Numbered from the stretch's first letter, positions 1 through 6,974 are shown. The stretch: DNA of 10,747 nt from Bacteroides sp. (GCA_030667765.1 DAOUVF010000056.1:1-10747); one strand, 5' to 3'. The notes: generated by a model from the letters alone, not told the origin. Translations and numbers: made by a program.

Positions 1-323
1 CCCCCCTTTAAAACCTGGCTTCCAAGTGTCAGGGTTGAACCGCTCAGGCTGGCCTCGGCATAAACATCATCTCCCAGTCCGTGAAAGAAGTAGATCACTA
101 CCATGTTCTGTTTATCCGGGTGCTTCTCAATCTCGACCCAGTAAGCTCCCTGTTCTGATTTTAATGGGCTTGACTCCTCGGTCACTTTCCATGTATCCAC
201 CAGCTTATCTCTGTCATCGCCGGTATCCGGACCAGGCAGGTCCTCACAGGAATAGGCCAGGAAGGCAAGCACAACCAGAATTCCCTGGAATTTCAGAAAG
301 TTAAGATGTTGATTTGATAACAT
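1..323 (-). CDS. Small exported lipoprotein, possibly lipocalin-like (3' end outside window)
   Basis: An open frame runs from ATG at 323 to the left edge without a stop (107 complete codons). The N-terminus reads as a lipoprotein signal: a polar start, a hydrophobic stretch at residues 14-23 (GILVVLAFLA), then a lipobox-like AYS-C with the lipidated Cys at residue 26, followed by acidic residues (C-E-D). The mature part begins with a flexible Asp/Gly/Pro linker, and a W-K-V-T-E-E stretch opens what may be a small beta-barrel. This resembles the lipocalin-like lipoproteins common in Bacteroidetes, but the fold is a guess from pattern only. The start lies 23 bases inside the 3' end of hutU in another frame, so the two genes are probably co-transcribed and translationally coupled. 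No Shine-Dalgarno sequence is visible. ATG 323 is the only start that keeps the signal peptide. The function is unknown; an envelope location is fairly secure. Confidence 0.7.
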   Translation of the reverse strand, partial: MLSNQHLNFLKFQGILVVLAFLAYSCEDLPGPDTGDDRDKLVDTWKVTEESSPLKSEQGAYWVEIEKHPDKQNMVVIYFFHGLGDDVYAEASLSGSTLTLGSQVLKG

Positions 324-2322
324 TTTCTATGATTTTATCATCCACAAGGTTCGGAATGGTCACTTTCAGGTCCGGGAACCTGTCCATCTCCCTTTCAATG
401 GTAAAGATGGCCGCCTCATTCCTTGCCCAGCTCCTCCTGGCAATGCCATTGTTCACATCCCAGAAGAGCATGTTTTGCAAGCGCTGCTCTGTTTCTGCTG
501 TACCATCTAAAACCATGCCAAAACCGCCATTAATCACCTCTCCCCAACCGACACCCCCACCGTTATGGAGAGATACCCAGGTGGCCCCACGGAAGGCATC
601 ACCAATGACATTCTGAACAGCCATATCGGCAGTGAACCTGGAGCCGTCATAAATATTGGATGTCTCCCTGTACGGGGAATCCGTTCCACTGACATCATGA
701 TGGTCACGTCCGATGACAACCGGTGCAGTAATGCGTTGTTCGCGAATGGCATCATTAAAGGCCCTGGCAATTTTGACCCTTCCTTCAGCATCGGCATACA
801 GGATACGGGCCTGTGATCCCACCACCAGGTTATTCCTTCCCGCTTCCCTTATCCAATGAAGGTTATCCAGCAACTGCATACGTATTCTCCCGGGTGAGTT
901 TACGCTCATATCTTCCAGTACCTTGCCGGCAATTTCATCAGTTATTATAAGATCTTCCTTCCTGGAAGAGCAACAGACCCATCGAAAAGGACCAAAACCA
1001 TAATCGAAGAACAAGGGACCCATAATATCCTGTACATAGGAAGGGTAGCGGTAGATACCTTCTGCTTGAAAAATGTCTGCCCCTGCCCTGCCGGCTTCCA
1101 GCAGAAAGGCATTCCCATAATCCCAGAAATACATACCGCGTCCTGCCATGACGTTGATGTAATCCACCTGCCGCTTCAGGGATTCATCAACCTGCTTTCG
1201 AAATGCATCGGGCGATTCAACCATCATTCTATTTGCATCCTCATAGGAGAGTCCCACAGGATAGTACCCCCCCGCATATGGATTATGTAGGGATGTCTGG
1301 TCTGATCCGAGATTTATCTCTATATCCTCTTTTACAAGTTTTTCCCAGAGGTCAACAACATTCCCATGATAGGCAAGGGAGACGGCCTCTTTTTGCTTCC
1401 GGGCTTTTTCCATTCGGGACAACATCCTGTCAAGGTCGGTATGGACTTCTGAAACCCATCCCTGGCTATGCCTTGTTTTGATGACCTTGGAATTGACTTC
1501 GGCCACCAGGCAGATACCTCCGGCAATTTCTGTGGCTCTGGGCTGTGCCCCGGACATGCCCCCGAGTCCCGAGCTCACAAACACCTGTCCACCCAGGTCA
1601 CCTCCTTCCCTCCCGGATTTTATCCTGCCCGCATTCAGGATGGTAATGAGGGTGCCGTGGACGATTCCCTGGGGACCGATATACATGAATGAGCCTGCAG
1701 TCATCTGTCCATACTGGCTGACTCCCATGGCGTTGAATTTTTCATAATCATCGGATGAGGAATAGTTGGGTATGACCATCCCGTTGGTAACCACAACCCT
1801 GGGTGCTTCAGGCTGTGAGGGGAACAATCCCATGGGATGCCCGGAATAAAGGACAAGGGTCTGATGCTCAGTCATACCGGCCAGGTATTTCATCGTCAGG
1901 AGGTACTGGGCCCAGTTCTGGAATACAGCGCCGTTCCCTCCATAGCTTATCAACTCATGGGGATGCTGGGCCACCGCGTCATCAAGGTTATTGCTCAGCA
2001 TCAGCATCAAAGCGGCAGCCTGCCTCGACCGGTGGGGAAATGCCTGAATATCACGCGCAAAGATCTTATAATCAGGCATGAAACGGTACATATAGATCCG
2101 GCCGAAATTTCTCAGCTCATCGGCAAATTCCGGCGCAAGGACGGCATGATGCTTTTTGGGAAAATACCGCAGTGCATTCCGGATGGCCAGTTTCTTTTCC
2201 TCAACGGACAATATATCCTTTCTCCTGGGTGCATGATTCACTTCCGGATCGAAAGGCCTGGCCGGAGGCAGTTTATCAGGTATGCCTTCCCGGACTGCCT
2301 TTCTGAATTCATTATCTGTCAT
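301..2322 (-). CDS. hutU: Urocanate hydratase (urocanase), long form
   Basis: Cytoplasmic NAD+-dependent enzyme of histidine degradation that converts urocanate to 4-imidazolone-5-propionate. Visible family motifs (numbered from the chosen start) are SYGGNG near 126-131, the dinucleotide-binding loop GLGGMSGAQ near 252-260, DYGN near 401-404, GPFRWV near 444-449, GRDHHDVSG near 538-546 and WVSLHNGGGVG near 582-592. At 673 residues it matches the long urocanases of Bacteroidetes and animals rather than the roughly 555-residue Pseudomonas/Bacillus type. The place where short forms carry the classical cysteine (ARICW) reads ARILY here, at residues 505-509. The open frame extends up to a TTG at 2355, but ATG at 2322 is preferred: the protein then begins MTDNEFRKAV as in relatives, and a -7 box at 2341-2348 would put transcription start downstream of the TTG. 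No hutH, hutI or formimidoyltransferase gene is adjacent; a small lipoprotein gene overlaps its 3' end. Confidence 0.96.
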   Translation of the reverse strand: MTDNEFRKAVREGIPDKLPPARPFDPEVNHAPRRKDILSVEEKKLAIRNALRYFPKKHHAVLAPEFADELRNFGRIYMYRFMPDYKIFARDIQAFPHRSRQAAALMLMLSNNLDDAVAQHPHELISYGGNGAVFQNWAQYLLTMKYLAGMTEHQTLVLYSGHPMGLFPSQPEAPRVVVTNGMVIPNYSSSDDYEKFNAMGVSQYGQMTAGSFMYIGPQGIVHGTLITILNAGRIKSGREGGDLGGQVFVSSGLGGMSGAQPRATEIAGGICLVAEVNSKVIKTRHSQGWVSEVHTDLDRMLSRMEKARKQKEAVSLAYHGNVVDLWEKLVKEDIEINLGSDQTSLHNPYAGGYYPVGLSYEDANRMMVESPDAFRKQVDESLKRQVDYINVMAGRGMYFWDYGNAFLLEAGRAGADIFQAEGIYRYPSYVQDIMGPLFFDYGFGPFRWVCCSSRKEDLIITDEIAGKVLEDMSVNSPGRIRMQLLDNLHWIREAGRNNLVVGSQARILYADAEGRVKIARAFNDAIREQRITAPVVIGRDHHDVSGTDSPYRETSNIYDGSRFTADMAVQNVIGDAFRGATWVSLHNGGGVGWGEVINGGFGMVLDGTAETEQRLQNMLFWDVNNGIARRSWARNEAAIFTIEREMDRFPDLKVTIPNLVDDKIIENVIKSTS

Positions 2323-2340
2323 AATTTCATACTTATGGGG

Positions 2341-2348
2341 CAAATGTA
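2341..2348 (-). promoter_or_regulatory. Candidate hutU promoter, -7 box TACATTTG
   Basis: Read on the minus strand, TACATTTG is a perfect match to the Bacteroidetes -7 consensus TAnnTTTG. It lies 18 bases upstream of the hutU ATG at 2322, so the leader would be very short. The upstream element is weak: the nearest TTG is only 14 bases before the box, shorter than the usual spacing of about 19 bases. Position and match favour a real promoter; the poor -33 argues for caution. Confidence 0.35.
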
Positions 2349-2379
2349 AGAACAAATCATGTCAAGATTTATATTATAA

Positions 2380-2410
2380 TTGTTATACTGGCATCAGTAT
2401 ATTACTTTTA
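2380..2410 (+). promoter_or_regulatory. Candidate promoter of the lemA operon
   Basis: TTG at 2380-2382 and TACTTTTA at 2403-2410 are separated by 20 bases, close to the Bacteroidetes layout of TTG, then about 19 bases, then TAnnTTTG. The final G of the -7 box is not matched. A start of transcription near 2417 would leave a leader of about 38 bases before the lemA ATG at 2455. The region is strongly AT-rich compared with the flanking genes. Confidence 0.3.
2384..2401. promoter_or_regulatory. Perfect palindrome, candidate operator
   Basis: TATACTG, a GCAT spacer and CAGTATA form a perfect 7-base inverted repeat in the divergent hutU/lemA control region. Its centre coincides with the centre of the 20-base spacer between the candidate -33 and -7 elements of lemA. 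A second, overlapping short palindrome (TATAA-TTG-TTATA, 2375-2387) sits on its left side. The stem is AT-rich and has no following T-run, so it looks like a protein-binding site rather than a terminator. The bound protein is unknown. Confidence 0.4.
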
Positions 2411-2454
2411 TTATTTATTACACCATTTTTCAATCACTTTAAAAAACCCGATCC

Positions 2455-3048
2455 ATGAAAATTACAAAAAGACAATTTATTTACCTGATCCTTGGGCTAG
2501 TCGCTATCGCAGTGATTTCAAGCTGCGGCAGTTATAACCGCATGGTGGAAATGGATGAAGCTGTTACCGGACAATGGGCTCAGGTTGAAACTGCATACCA
2601 GCGACGCGCTGATCTCATCCCCAACCTGGTAAATACCGTCAAGGGCTATGCAGATTTTGAGAAGGAAACACTCACCCAGGTGATTGAAGCCAGGGCCAAG
2701 GCCACATCTGTTAATATCAATCCCGAAAATCTTAATGCAGAGGCAATCCAGCAATTCCAGGGTGCCCAGGACGGGCTGAGTTCTGCACTTTCAAGGCTGA
2801 TGGTGGTGGTGGAACGGTATCCCGACCTGAAAGCCAACCAGAGCTTCCTGGATCTGCAGCAACAGCTTGAAAGTACGGAAAACCGTATTGCTGTTGAAAG
2901 AAGAAAATTCAATGACACGACCCGTAACTATAATACTTATATCAGGAGATTCCCGAAGAATATTTTGGCCTCGATATTCGGCTTTGATAAGAAAGGCTAT
3001 TTCGAGGCAGCCGAAGGAAGCGAAGAGGCACCAACTGTAGAATTTTAG
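2455..3048 (+). CDS. lemA: LemA family lipoprotein
   Basis: LemA proteins are small helical, membrane-anchored proteins facing the periplasm; their molecular role is not settled. The N-terminus has Lys/Arg residues, a hydrophobic segment at 8-21 and a lipobox-like ISS-C with Cys 24, so this one should be a lipoprotein. The hallmark SYNRMV follows at once (26-31), then the conserved block W-x-x-V-E-x-x-x-x-R-R-A-D-L-I-P-N-L-V at about 41-59, the VKGYADFE segment at 62-69 and a long helical-bundle region ending in FDKKGYFEA. At 197 residues the length is typical. It is the first gene of an operon with two TPM-domain genes (3-base gap to the next) and a CapA-family gene. ATG 2455 gives a complete signal sequence. 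Identification is confident; the function remains descriptive. Confidence 0.95.
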   Translation: MKITKRQFIYLILGLVAIAVISSCGSYNRMVEMDEAVTGQWAQVETAYQRRADLIPNLVNTVKGYADFEKETLTQVIEARAKATSVNINPENLNAEAIQQFQGAQDGLSSALSRLMVVVERYPDLKANQSFLDLQQQLESTENRIAVERRKFNDTTRNYNTYIRRFPKNILASIFGFDKKGYFEAAEGSEEAPTVEF

Positions 3049-3051
3049 ATC

Positions 3052-3504
3052 ATGCAACCATCCCATTTTTTCAGCAACGATCAGAAAAAACTGATCCGGC
3101 AGGCCATTGCGGATGCCGAAATGAACACCTCGGGAGAGATCCGGGTCCACATAGAAAGGCATTGCAAGGCTGATGTCCTTGACAGGGGAGCCTACCTCTT
3201 TGAAAAGCTCGGCATGCACAAAACAGACAAAAGAAACGGGGTACTGTTCTACCTTGCCGTCGATGACCATAAGTTTGCCATCCTTGGAGATGCAGGGATC
3301 AATGCAGTCACACCGGAGGATTTCTGGGATGATATCAAGGAGAAAATGCAGGCCGAATTCATCGAAGGACGGTTTGCTGAGGGACTCGCATGGGGGATCC
3401 GGTCCGCGGGAGCCCAGCTCAAGGAACATTTCCCTTACCAGGACGATGATGTAAATGAATTGCCCGATGATATATCATTCGGTGACCAACAGGAGGAAAA
3501 ATGA
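3052..3504 (+). CDS. TPM-domain protein without signal peptide
   Basis: A 150-residue protein made almost entirely of one TPM domain (Pfam TPM_phosphatase, PF04536; the same fold as plant TLP18.3 and the domain of YgcG). It begins with FFSNDQKKLIRQAIADAE, the usual first helix of the domain, then SGEIRVHIE (27-35), the RNGVLFYLAVDDHKFAILGD core (61-80) and a FxEGLAWGI-like last helix (about 108-116). The tail from about 128 is acidic and disordered-looking. There is no signal peptide or membrane segment, so it is predicted to stay in the cytoplasm, unlike most TPM proteins. It lies 3 bases after lemA, and its TGA stop overlaps the ATG of the next TPM gene. Phosphatase activity has been proposed for the fold, but I see nothing here that proves catalysis. 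Confidence 0.88.
   Translation: MQPSHFFSNDQKKLIRQAIADAEMNTSGEIRVHIERHCKADVLDRGAYLFEKLGMHKTDKRNGVLFYLAVDDHKFAILGDAGINAVTPEDFWDDIKEKMQAEFIEGRFAEGLAWGIRSAGAQLKEHFPYQDDDVNELPDDISFGDQQEEK
3491..3496 (+). promoter_or_regulatory. Strong Shine-Dalgarno sequence of the second TPM gene
   Basis: AGGAGG lies four bases before the ATG at 3501, inside the 3' end of the upstream TPM gene. It fixes the start of the downstream gene. It is unusual here because the other genes in the window have little or no purine-rich site. Confidence 0.6.
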
Positions 3505-4295
3505 AAAAACTTATCATCATATTATTGGCTGGCCTGTTTATGACTCCCCCGGGGACAGGGCAGGATATCCCCGATCCCATGCAACCGCCCAGGATGGTGA
3601 ATGACTTTTCAGGCTTGCTGGAGGCGGGGAACCGGGAACAACTGGAAAAGAAATTGCAGGATTTCTATTATGAAACTTCCACACAGATCTATATCGTGAT
3701 CCTGGATGATATTGCAGGATATGACATTGCAGATTTTACTGTCCGGTTGGGAGAGAAATGGGGTGTCGGGACCAAAGACAAGGACAATGGGGCGGTCATC
3801 CTTTTGAACCCTTCAGCTGACAGGCAGCATGGAGATGTTAATATCTCTACCGGGTATGGTTTGGAAGTCGCTGTACCGGATATCACCGCTCACCATATCG
3901 TTGATTTTGATATGATCCCGCATTTCAGAGATTTGGATTATTACGGTGGACTCGTGGCTGCGAGTAATACCCTGATGGAACTAACCAGGGGAGAGTATAC
4001 AGCAGATGAATACCTGCAGCGAAACCAGACGGAGGACTCTTCTGCGATTCCTGCCATTATTTTTATCTTATTTGTCATCTTGTTTTCGGTCATTGGCCGG
4101 GCCAGGTCCGCCAGGCAATATGCCGTGGGGCATAATGTGCCTTTCCTGTTGGCCCTTTTCCTTGCCAGCGGCTCAGGCAGGTCACATTCCGGCAGTTTCG
4201 GGAGTTTCCGCTCCGGGGGAGGCGGTTTCGGAGGTGGCGGATTTGGCGGCGGCGGCGGCAGTTTTGGCGGAGGTGGTGCCGGCGGGAGCTGGTAA
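3501..4295 (+). CDS. TPM-domain membrane protein, YgcG-like, with Gly-rich tail
   Basis: The N-terminus is a signal peptide (KKLIIILLAGLFM, then a likely cleavage near residue 20). A TPM domain follows at about 33-165, starting with VNDFSGLL and containing TQIYIVILDD (61-70), the DNGAVILLNP core (95-104) and the GYGLEVAVPD loop (118-127). One clear hydrophobic segment lies at about 182-198 and a weaker one at 213-222. The last 40 residues are a Ser/Gly/Phe low-complexity tail of GGGGFGGGG type ending in GGSW, a hallmark of YgcG-type proteins. The enzyme activity of the family is uncertain. The ATG overlaps the preceding stop in an ATGA junction and has an AGGAGG at 3491-3496, the strongest ribosome-binding site I see in the window. 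The association with LemA is a well-known pairing. Confidence 0.93.
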   Translation: MKKLIIILLAGLFMTPPGTGQDIPDPMQPPRMVNDFSGLLEAGNREQLEKKLQDFYYETSTQIYIVILDDIAGYDIADFTVRLGEKWGVGTKDKDNGAVILLNPSADRQHGDVNISTGYGLEVAVPDITAHHIVDFDMIPHFRDLDYYGGLVAASNTLMELTRGEYTADEYLQRNQTEDSSAIPAIIFILFVILFSVIGRARSARQYAVGHNVPFLLALFLASGSGRSHSGSFGSFRSGGGGFGGGGFGGGGGSFGGGGAGGSW

Positions 4296-4320
4296 TGAAG
4301 GTCCGGGTACATCATAAATT

Positions 4321-5457
4321 ATGAATATGAAAAGCCATAGGTTCATTCTTTTTTTCCTGCTGCTTGCAGCCGGTGAAACCGGGTTTGCCGGTAATGAAGT
4401 TGGCGGGGACAGGGGTACGCGTAAGAATTCCCTGAGGATCGTTTTCGCGGGGGATGTCATGGGGCATGATTCCCAGATCAATGCAGCCCATATAGATTCT
4501 TCAGATTCCTATGATTACAGGACTTGTTTTTCATACCTCAAACCATATCTCCAGCAAGCTGACATTGCAGTGGCCAACCTGGAAGTCACCCTGGCAGGTC
4601 CGCCATACAAAGGCTACCCCCGTTTTTCCAGTCCGGATGCCCTGCTGGACGGCCTGATGAATGCAGGCTTCAATGTCCTTGTTAATGCCAACAACCATGC
4701 ACTGGACAGGGGCAGCGAGGGACTCGAAAGAACGCAGGAGGTCACGGGCCGGAAAGGCATGATCCTGACCGGCTCCTTTATTTCTTCGGGTCACCGGGAG
4801 CAAACTTACCCCCTCATCCTGGAGAAGAATGATATCATGCTGGCCATGCTGAATTATACCTATGGTACAAATGGGCTGCAGGCCGATACCCCGAACATCG
4901 TTAATTATATCGATACCCTGATGATACAAAGGGATATTGAGAAGGTGAAACTGGTTGAACCTGATTTCGTGATTGCCAGTGTCCATTGGGGAAAAGAGTA
5001 CCAGCGCCAGGAAGATACCCTGCAGCGTAAACTCGCAGGATTCCTGTTCAGGCAGGGTGTAGATGTAATAATCGGTTCGCATCCTCATGTCATACAACCT
5101 GTGGAATATAAACAAACCGATACAGGTTTTCATCAGCTGGTCGTCTATTCGCTGGGGAATTTTATTTCGAACCAGCGCGACAGGTACCGGGATGGGGGTA
5201 TTATTTTTGGACTTGAACTGGAAAAAACGGACAGGACAAGGATCACCGGGTTCGATTACCTGCCCGTATGGGTTCACAAACCACTGCAAGGGGATAAACG
5301 AAAATTTCAACTGATCCCTGCCAACATTTCCGAGGATGAGATCGGCGGGATAGAATTTACCGAAACCGAATTATCCGGCTTCAGGCAGTTTTATGAGGAT
5401 ACCAGGGATCACCTCAAAGATGTACCTGAAAACCGGTTCTACCGTGCAAATGAATAA
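4321..5457 (+). CDS. CapA-family exported metallophosphoesterase-like protein
   Basis: A CapA/YwtB (PGA_cap, PF09587) protein of 378 residues. The N-terminus is a signal peptide (RFILFFLLLAAGETGFAG, residues 7-24). The calcineurin-like metal-site motifs appear in family order: GDVM at 44-47, NLE at 86-88, NANNH at 122-126, HWGKEY at 222-227, GSHPHV at 252-257 and YSLGNF at 276-281. All expected metal ligands seem present, so it is probably an active periplasmic or surface hydrolase. Family members are named for poly-gamma-glutamate capsule synthesis, but no capB/capC-type ligase is nearby, so that role should not be assumed. It starts 25 bases after the second TPM gene with no terminator between, and is likely the last gene of the lemA operon. 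A second ATG at codon 3 is an equally possible start. Its stop is 2 bases from the stop of the convergent TPR-like gene. Confidence 0.9.
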   Translation: MNMKSHRFILFFLLLAAGETGFAGNEVGGDRGTRKNSLRIVFAGDVMGHDSQINAAHIDSSDSYDYRTCFSYLKPYLQQADIAVANLEVTLAGPPYKGYPRFSSPDALLDGLMNAGFNVLVNANNHALDRGSEGLERTQEVTGRKGMILTGSFISSGHREQTYPLILEKNDIMLAMLNYTYGTNGLQADTPNIVNYIDTLMIQRDIEKVKLVEPDFVIASVHWGKEYQRQEDTLQRKLAGFLFRQGVDVIIGSHPHVIQPVEYKQTDTGFHQLVVYSLGNFISNQRDRYRDGGIIFGLELEKTDRTRITGFDYLPVWVHKPLQGDKRKFQLIPANISEDEIGGIEFTETELSGFRQFYEDTRDHLKDVPENRFYRANE

Positions 5458-5459
5458 TT

Positions 5460-6917
5460 TTATTTTAATCTTCTGATGCCCAGTTTTGCCTTGGTCCCAA
5501 TGCTGTTCCTGTAAGCAGACCTGTTCATCTTCAGGCAGGTCTGGTAAAATCTCAATGCCTGTGCCGTATCACACCTTTCTTCATAGATCATTCCCATATG
5601 AAGGGCAGCGTTTGAAGGGAAATACCAGGTGGAGCCCATCCCGGTCTTAACTACTTCATGATATCCTGAAACGGCTTCATCTCTTTTTCCGAGCCGGTCT
5701 GCGATCCGGGCCTGCCGGTAGGTATACTCCAATGAATCCTTTCTGCCGGCCAGATCACCCTGATTGATCTGCTGAAGGGTTTCAAATGATCTCAGGTAAT
5801 ATCCTCCATCAAAATATAACCTCGATCTTAGCAGGAAGGCATTGGGCAGGACATCTTCACTTGCCTCCCTGAATGCCTGTTTGTCAGCATCCAGTATCAG
5901 GTTCCCCTTTTCTATCACATTATTCCTTGCCATGTAGTACGCGGCAGAATCACCATCAAGGTAATGGTGCCAGCTGAGTTTATGCCAGGCTGTTTTTACA
6001 TAATGATCCCCCCGGGTCCTGTCCAAAAAACGAATCAGTTGATCCCGGGCCCCTGTATCGGTACTATTCAGCAAAGCCTCACCGAGCAACAGGTCCAGGT
6101 AGGTTAGGACTATCTCTCCGGTATCCTGCACCCAGGCATCCAGCAATTCAATTACCTCGCGGCTGTGACCCGATTTGAGAGCATGATAAGCATGAAAGTA
6201 CCTGTGCAGGGTTAAATCTTCACCACAATCATCAATCTGTTCTCCTGTCCCCTGCCCTGTAATCTGGCGGGCATAGAGCATGATCAGGCAGGATTCGAGT
6301 CTGTCCGGTCCGGATGTACCCTCATGATATTCCGAGAGCTGATCCAGGCCAAGCTGTATATCTCCCCTTATCCCGAAAATTCTCATCAACCAATGGTATT
6401 CAGCCGGGGCTGAACCTGAAATGATATTGATCAATCCTTCAAGTTTGCCGTTGAAAGGATCCCCCGGCCGGGCAGATTTCGCCTGCAGGTAATATCGTTT
6501 GGCTACGTAAAAATTACGGGCAGCTTTGAAGTTCTCACCATGGAGGGCATTCAGAAAGGAGGATTGCAGGTGAATGGCCGATATCATCGGTATGCGGACT
6601 GAGAGATGGCTGTATCCCGATTGAATTGAATCCAGACGGGCCTGGGCTCCTGACAGGTATATTTCATAGCCGGACCTGTCCCCTGCGATCAGCGCATCAA
6701 GAAATTCCAGGTAATTGCGAAGATATATCATTTCGGACCCTATCTCAGGGTCTCCACAAAACTCAGTTATCAGGTTATCAGCAGCGTCAAAATTCAGGCT
6801 GAGGATCTGTCTGAGTACTGTCGAATATATTTCTGATGAAGCGTGTTGGGAAATGGCCCTGGTCGCGGTTCCGATCATGACCAGGCAAATGGCGATATAC
6901 TTTGTGATCTTTACCAA
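5460..6917 (-). CDS. Exported TPR-like helical repeat protein, TTG start
   Basis: A 485-residue protein with a plausible signal peptide (VKITKYIAICLVMIGTATRA, residues 2-21, cleavage around 21-24), so it is probably periplasmic or surface-exposed. The remainder is almost all alpha-helical, and degenerate tetratricopeptide-like repeats are best seen at the C-terminus: ARIADRLGKRDEAVSGYHEV near 398-417 and an AALHMGMIYEERCDTAQALRFYQ region near 430-452. I cannot name a specific family. The overall repeat layout is loosely reminiscent of TTC39/IML2-type TPR proteins (DUF3808), which a profile search would settle. The start codon is TTG; the first ATG, at 6878, would remove most of the signal peptide, and no other start exists before the upstream in-frame stop. 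An intrinsic terminator sits directly upstream. It probably acts as a protein-protein scaffold; its substrate or partner is unknown. Confidence 0.8.
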   Translation of the reverse strand: MVKITKYIAICLVMIGTATRAISQHASSEIYSTVLRQILSLNFDAADNLITEFCGDPEIGSEMIYLRNYLEFLDALIAGDRSGYEIYLSGAQARLDSIQSGYSHLSVRIPMISAIHLQSSFLNALHGENFKAARNFYVAKRYYLQAKSARPGDPFNGKLEGLINIISGSAPAEYHWLMRIFGIRGDIQLGLDQLSEYHEGTSGPDRLESCLIMLYARQITGQGTGEQIDDCGEDLTLHRYFHAYHALKSGHSREVIELLDAWVQDTGEIVLTYLDLLLGEALLNSTDTGARDQLIRFLDRTRGDHYVKTAWHKLSWHHYLDGDSAAYYMARNNVIEKGNLILDADKQAFREASEDVLPNAFLLRSRLYFDGGYYLRSFETLQQINQGDLAGRKDSLEYTYRQARIADRLGKRDEAVSGYHEVVKTGMGSTWYFPSNAALHMGMIYEERCDTAQALRFYQTCLKMNRSAYRNSIGTKAKLGIRRLK

Positions 6918-6920
6918 CTT

Positions 6921-6949
6921 AAAAAAAGCTGTCGGTTGGATTGGACAGC
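6921..6949 (-). terminator. Intrinsic terminator after the zinc-ribbon gene
   Basis: On the minus strand GCTGTC (6949-6944) and GACAGC (6933-6928) form a 6-base stem around a 10-base loop, extendable by a G-T and an A-T pair, and are followed directly by seven Ts (6927-6921). It lies 26 bases after the stop of the zinc-ribbon gene. The T-run ends only 3 bases before the TTG start of the TPR-like gene, so the element may also limit read-through into that gene. Confidence 0.6.
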
Positions 6950-6974
6950 CTATGAAATACTATTTTACCGGATC

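Noticed and set aside
2323..2355. N-terminal extension of hutU to a TTG at 2355 (11 more residues).
   Set aside because: The start would be TTG, the added residues do not look like family sequence, and the candidate -7 box at 2341-2348 lies inside the extension.
2791..3429. A 212-codon open frame on the minus strand across lemA and the first TPM gene.
   Set aside because: It spans two well-supported genes on the other strand and has an amino-acid make-up without domain features.
4205..4292. G-rich tandem-looking DNA repeat.
   Set aside because: It encodes the Gly-rich tail normal for YgcG-type TPM proteins; the repetition is a coding effect and not a separate repeat element.
4531..5310. A 259-codon open frame on the minus strand inside the first CapA-like gene.
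   Set aside because: It is antisense to a gene with complete conserved motifs and has no supporting feature of its own.
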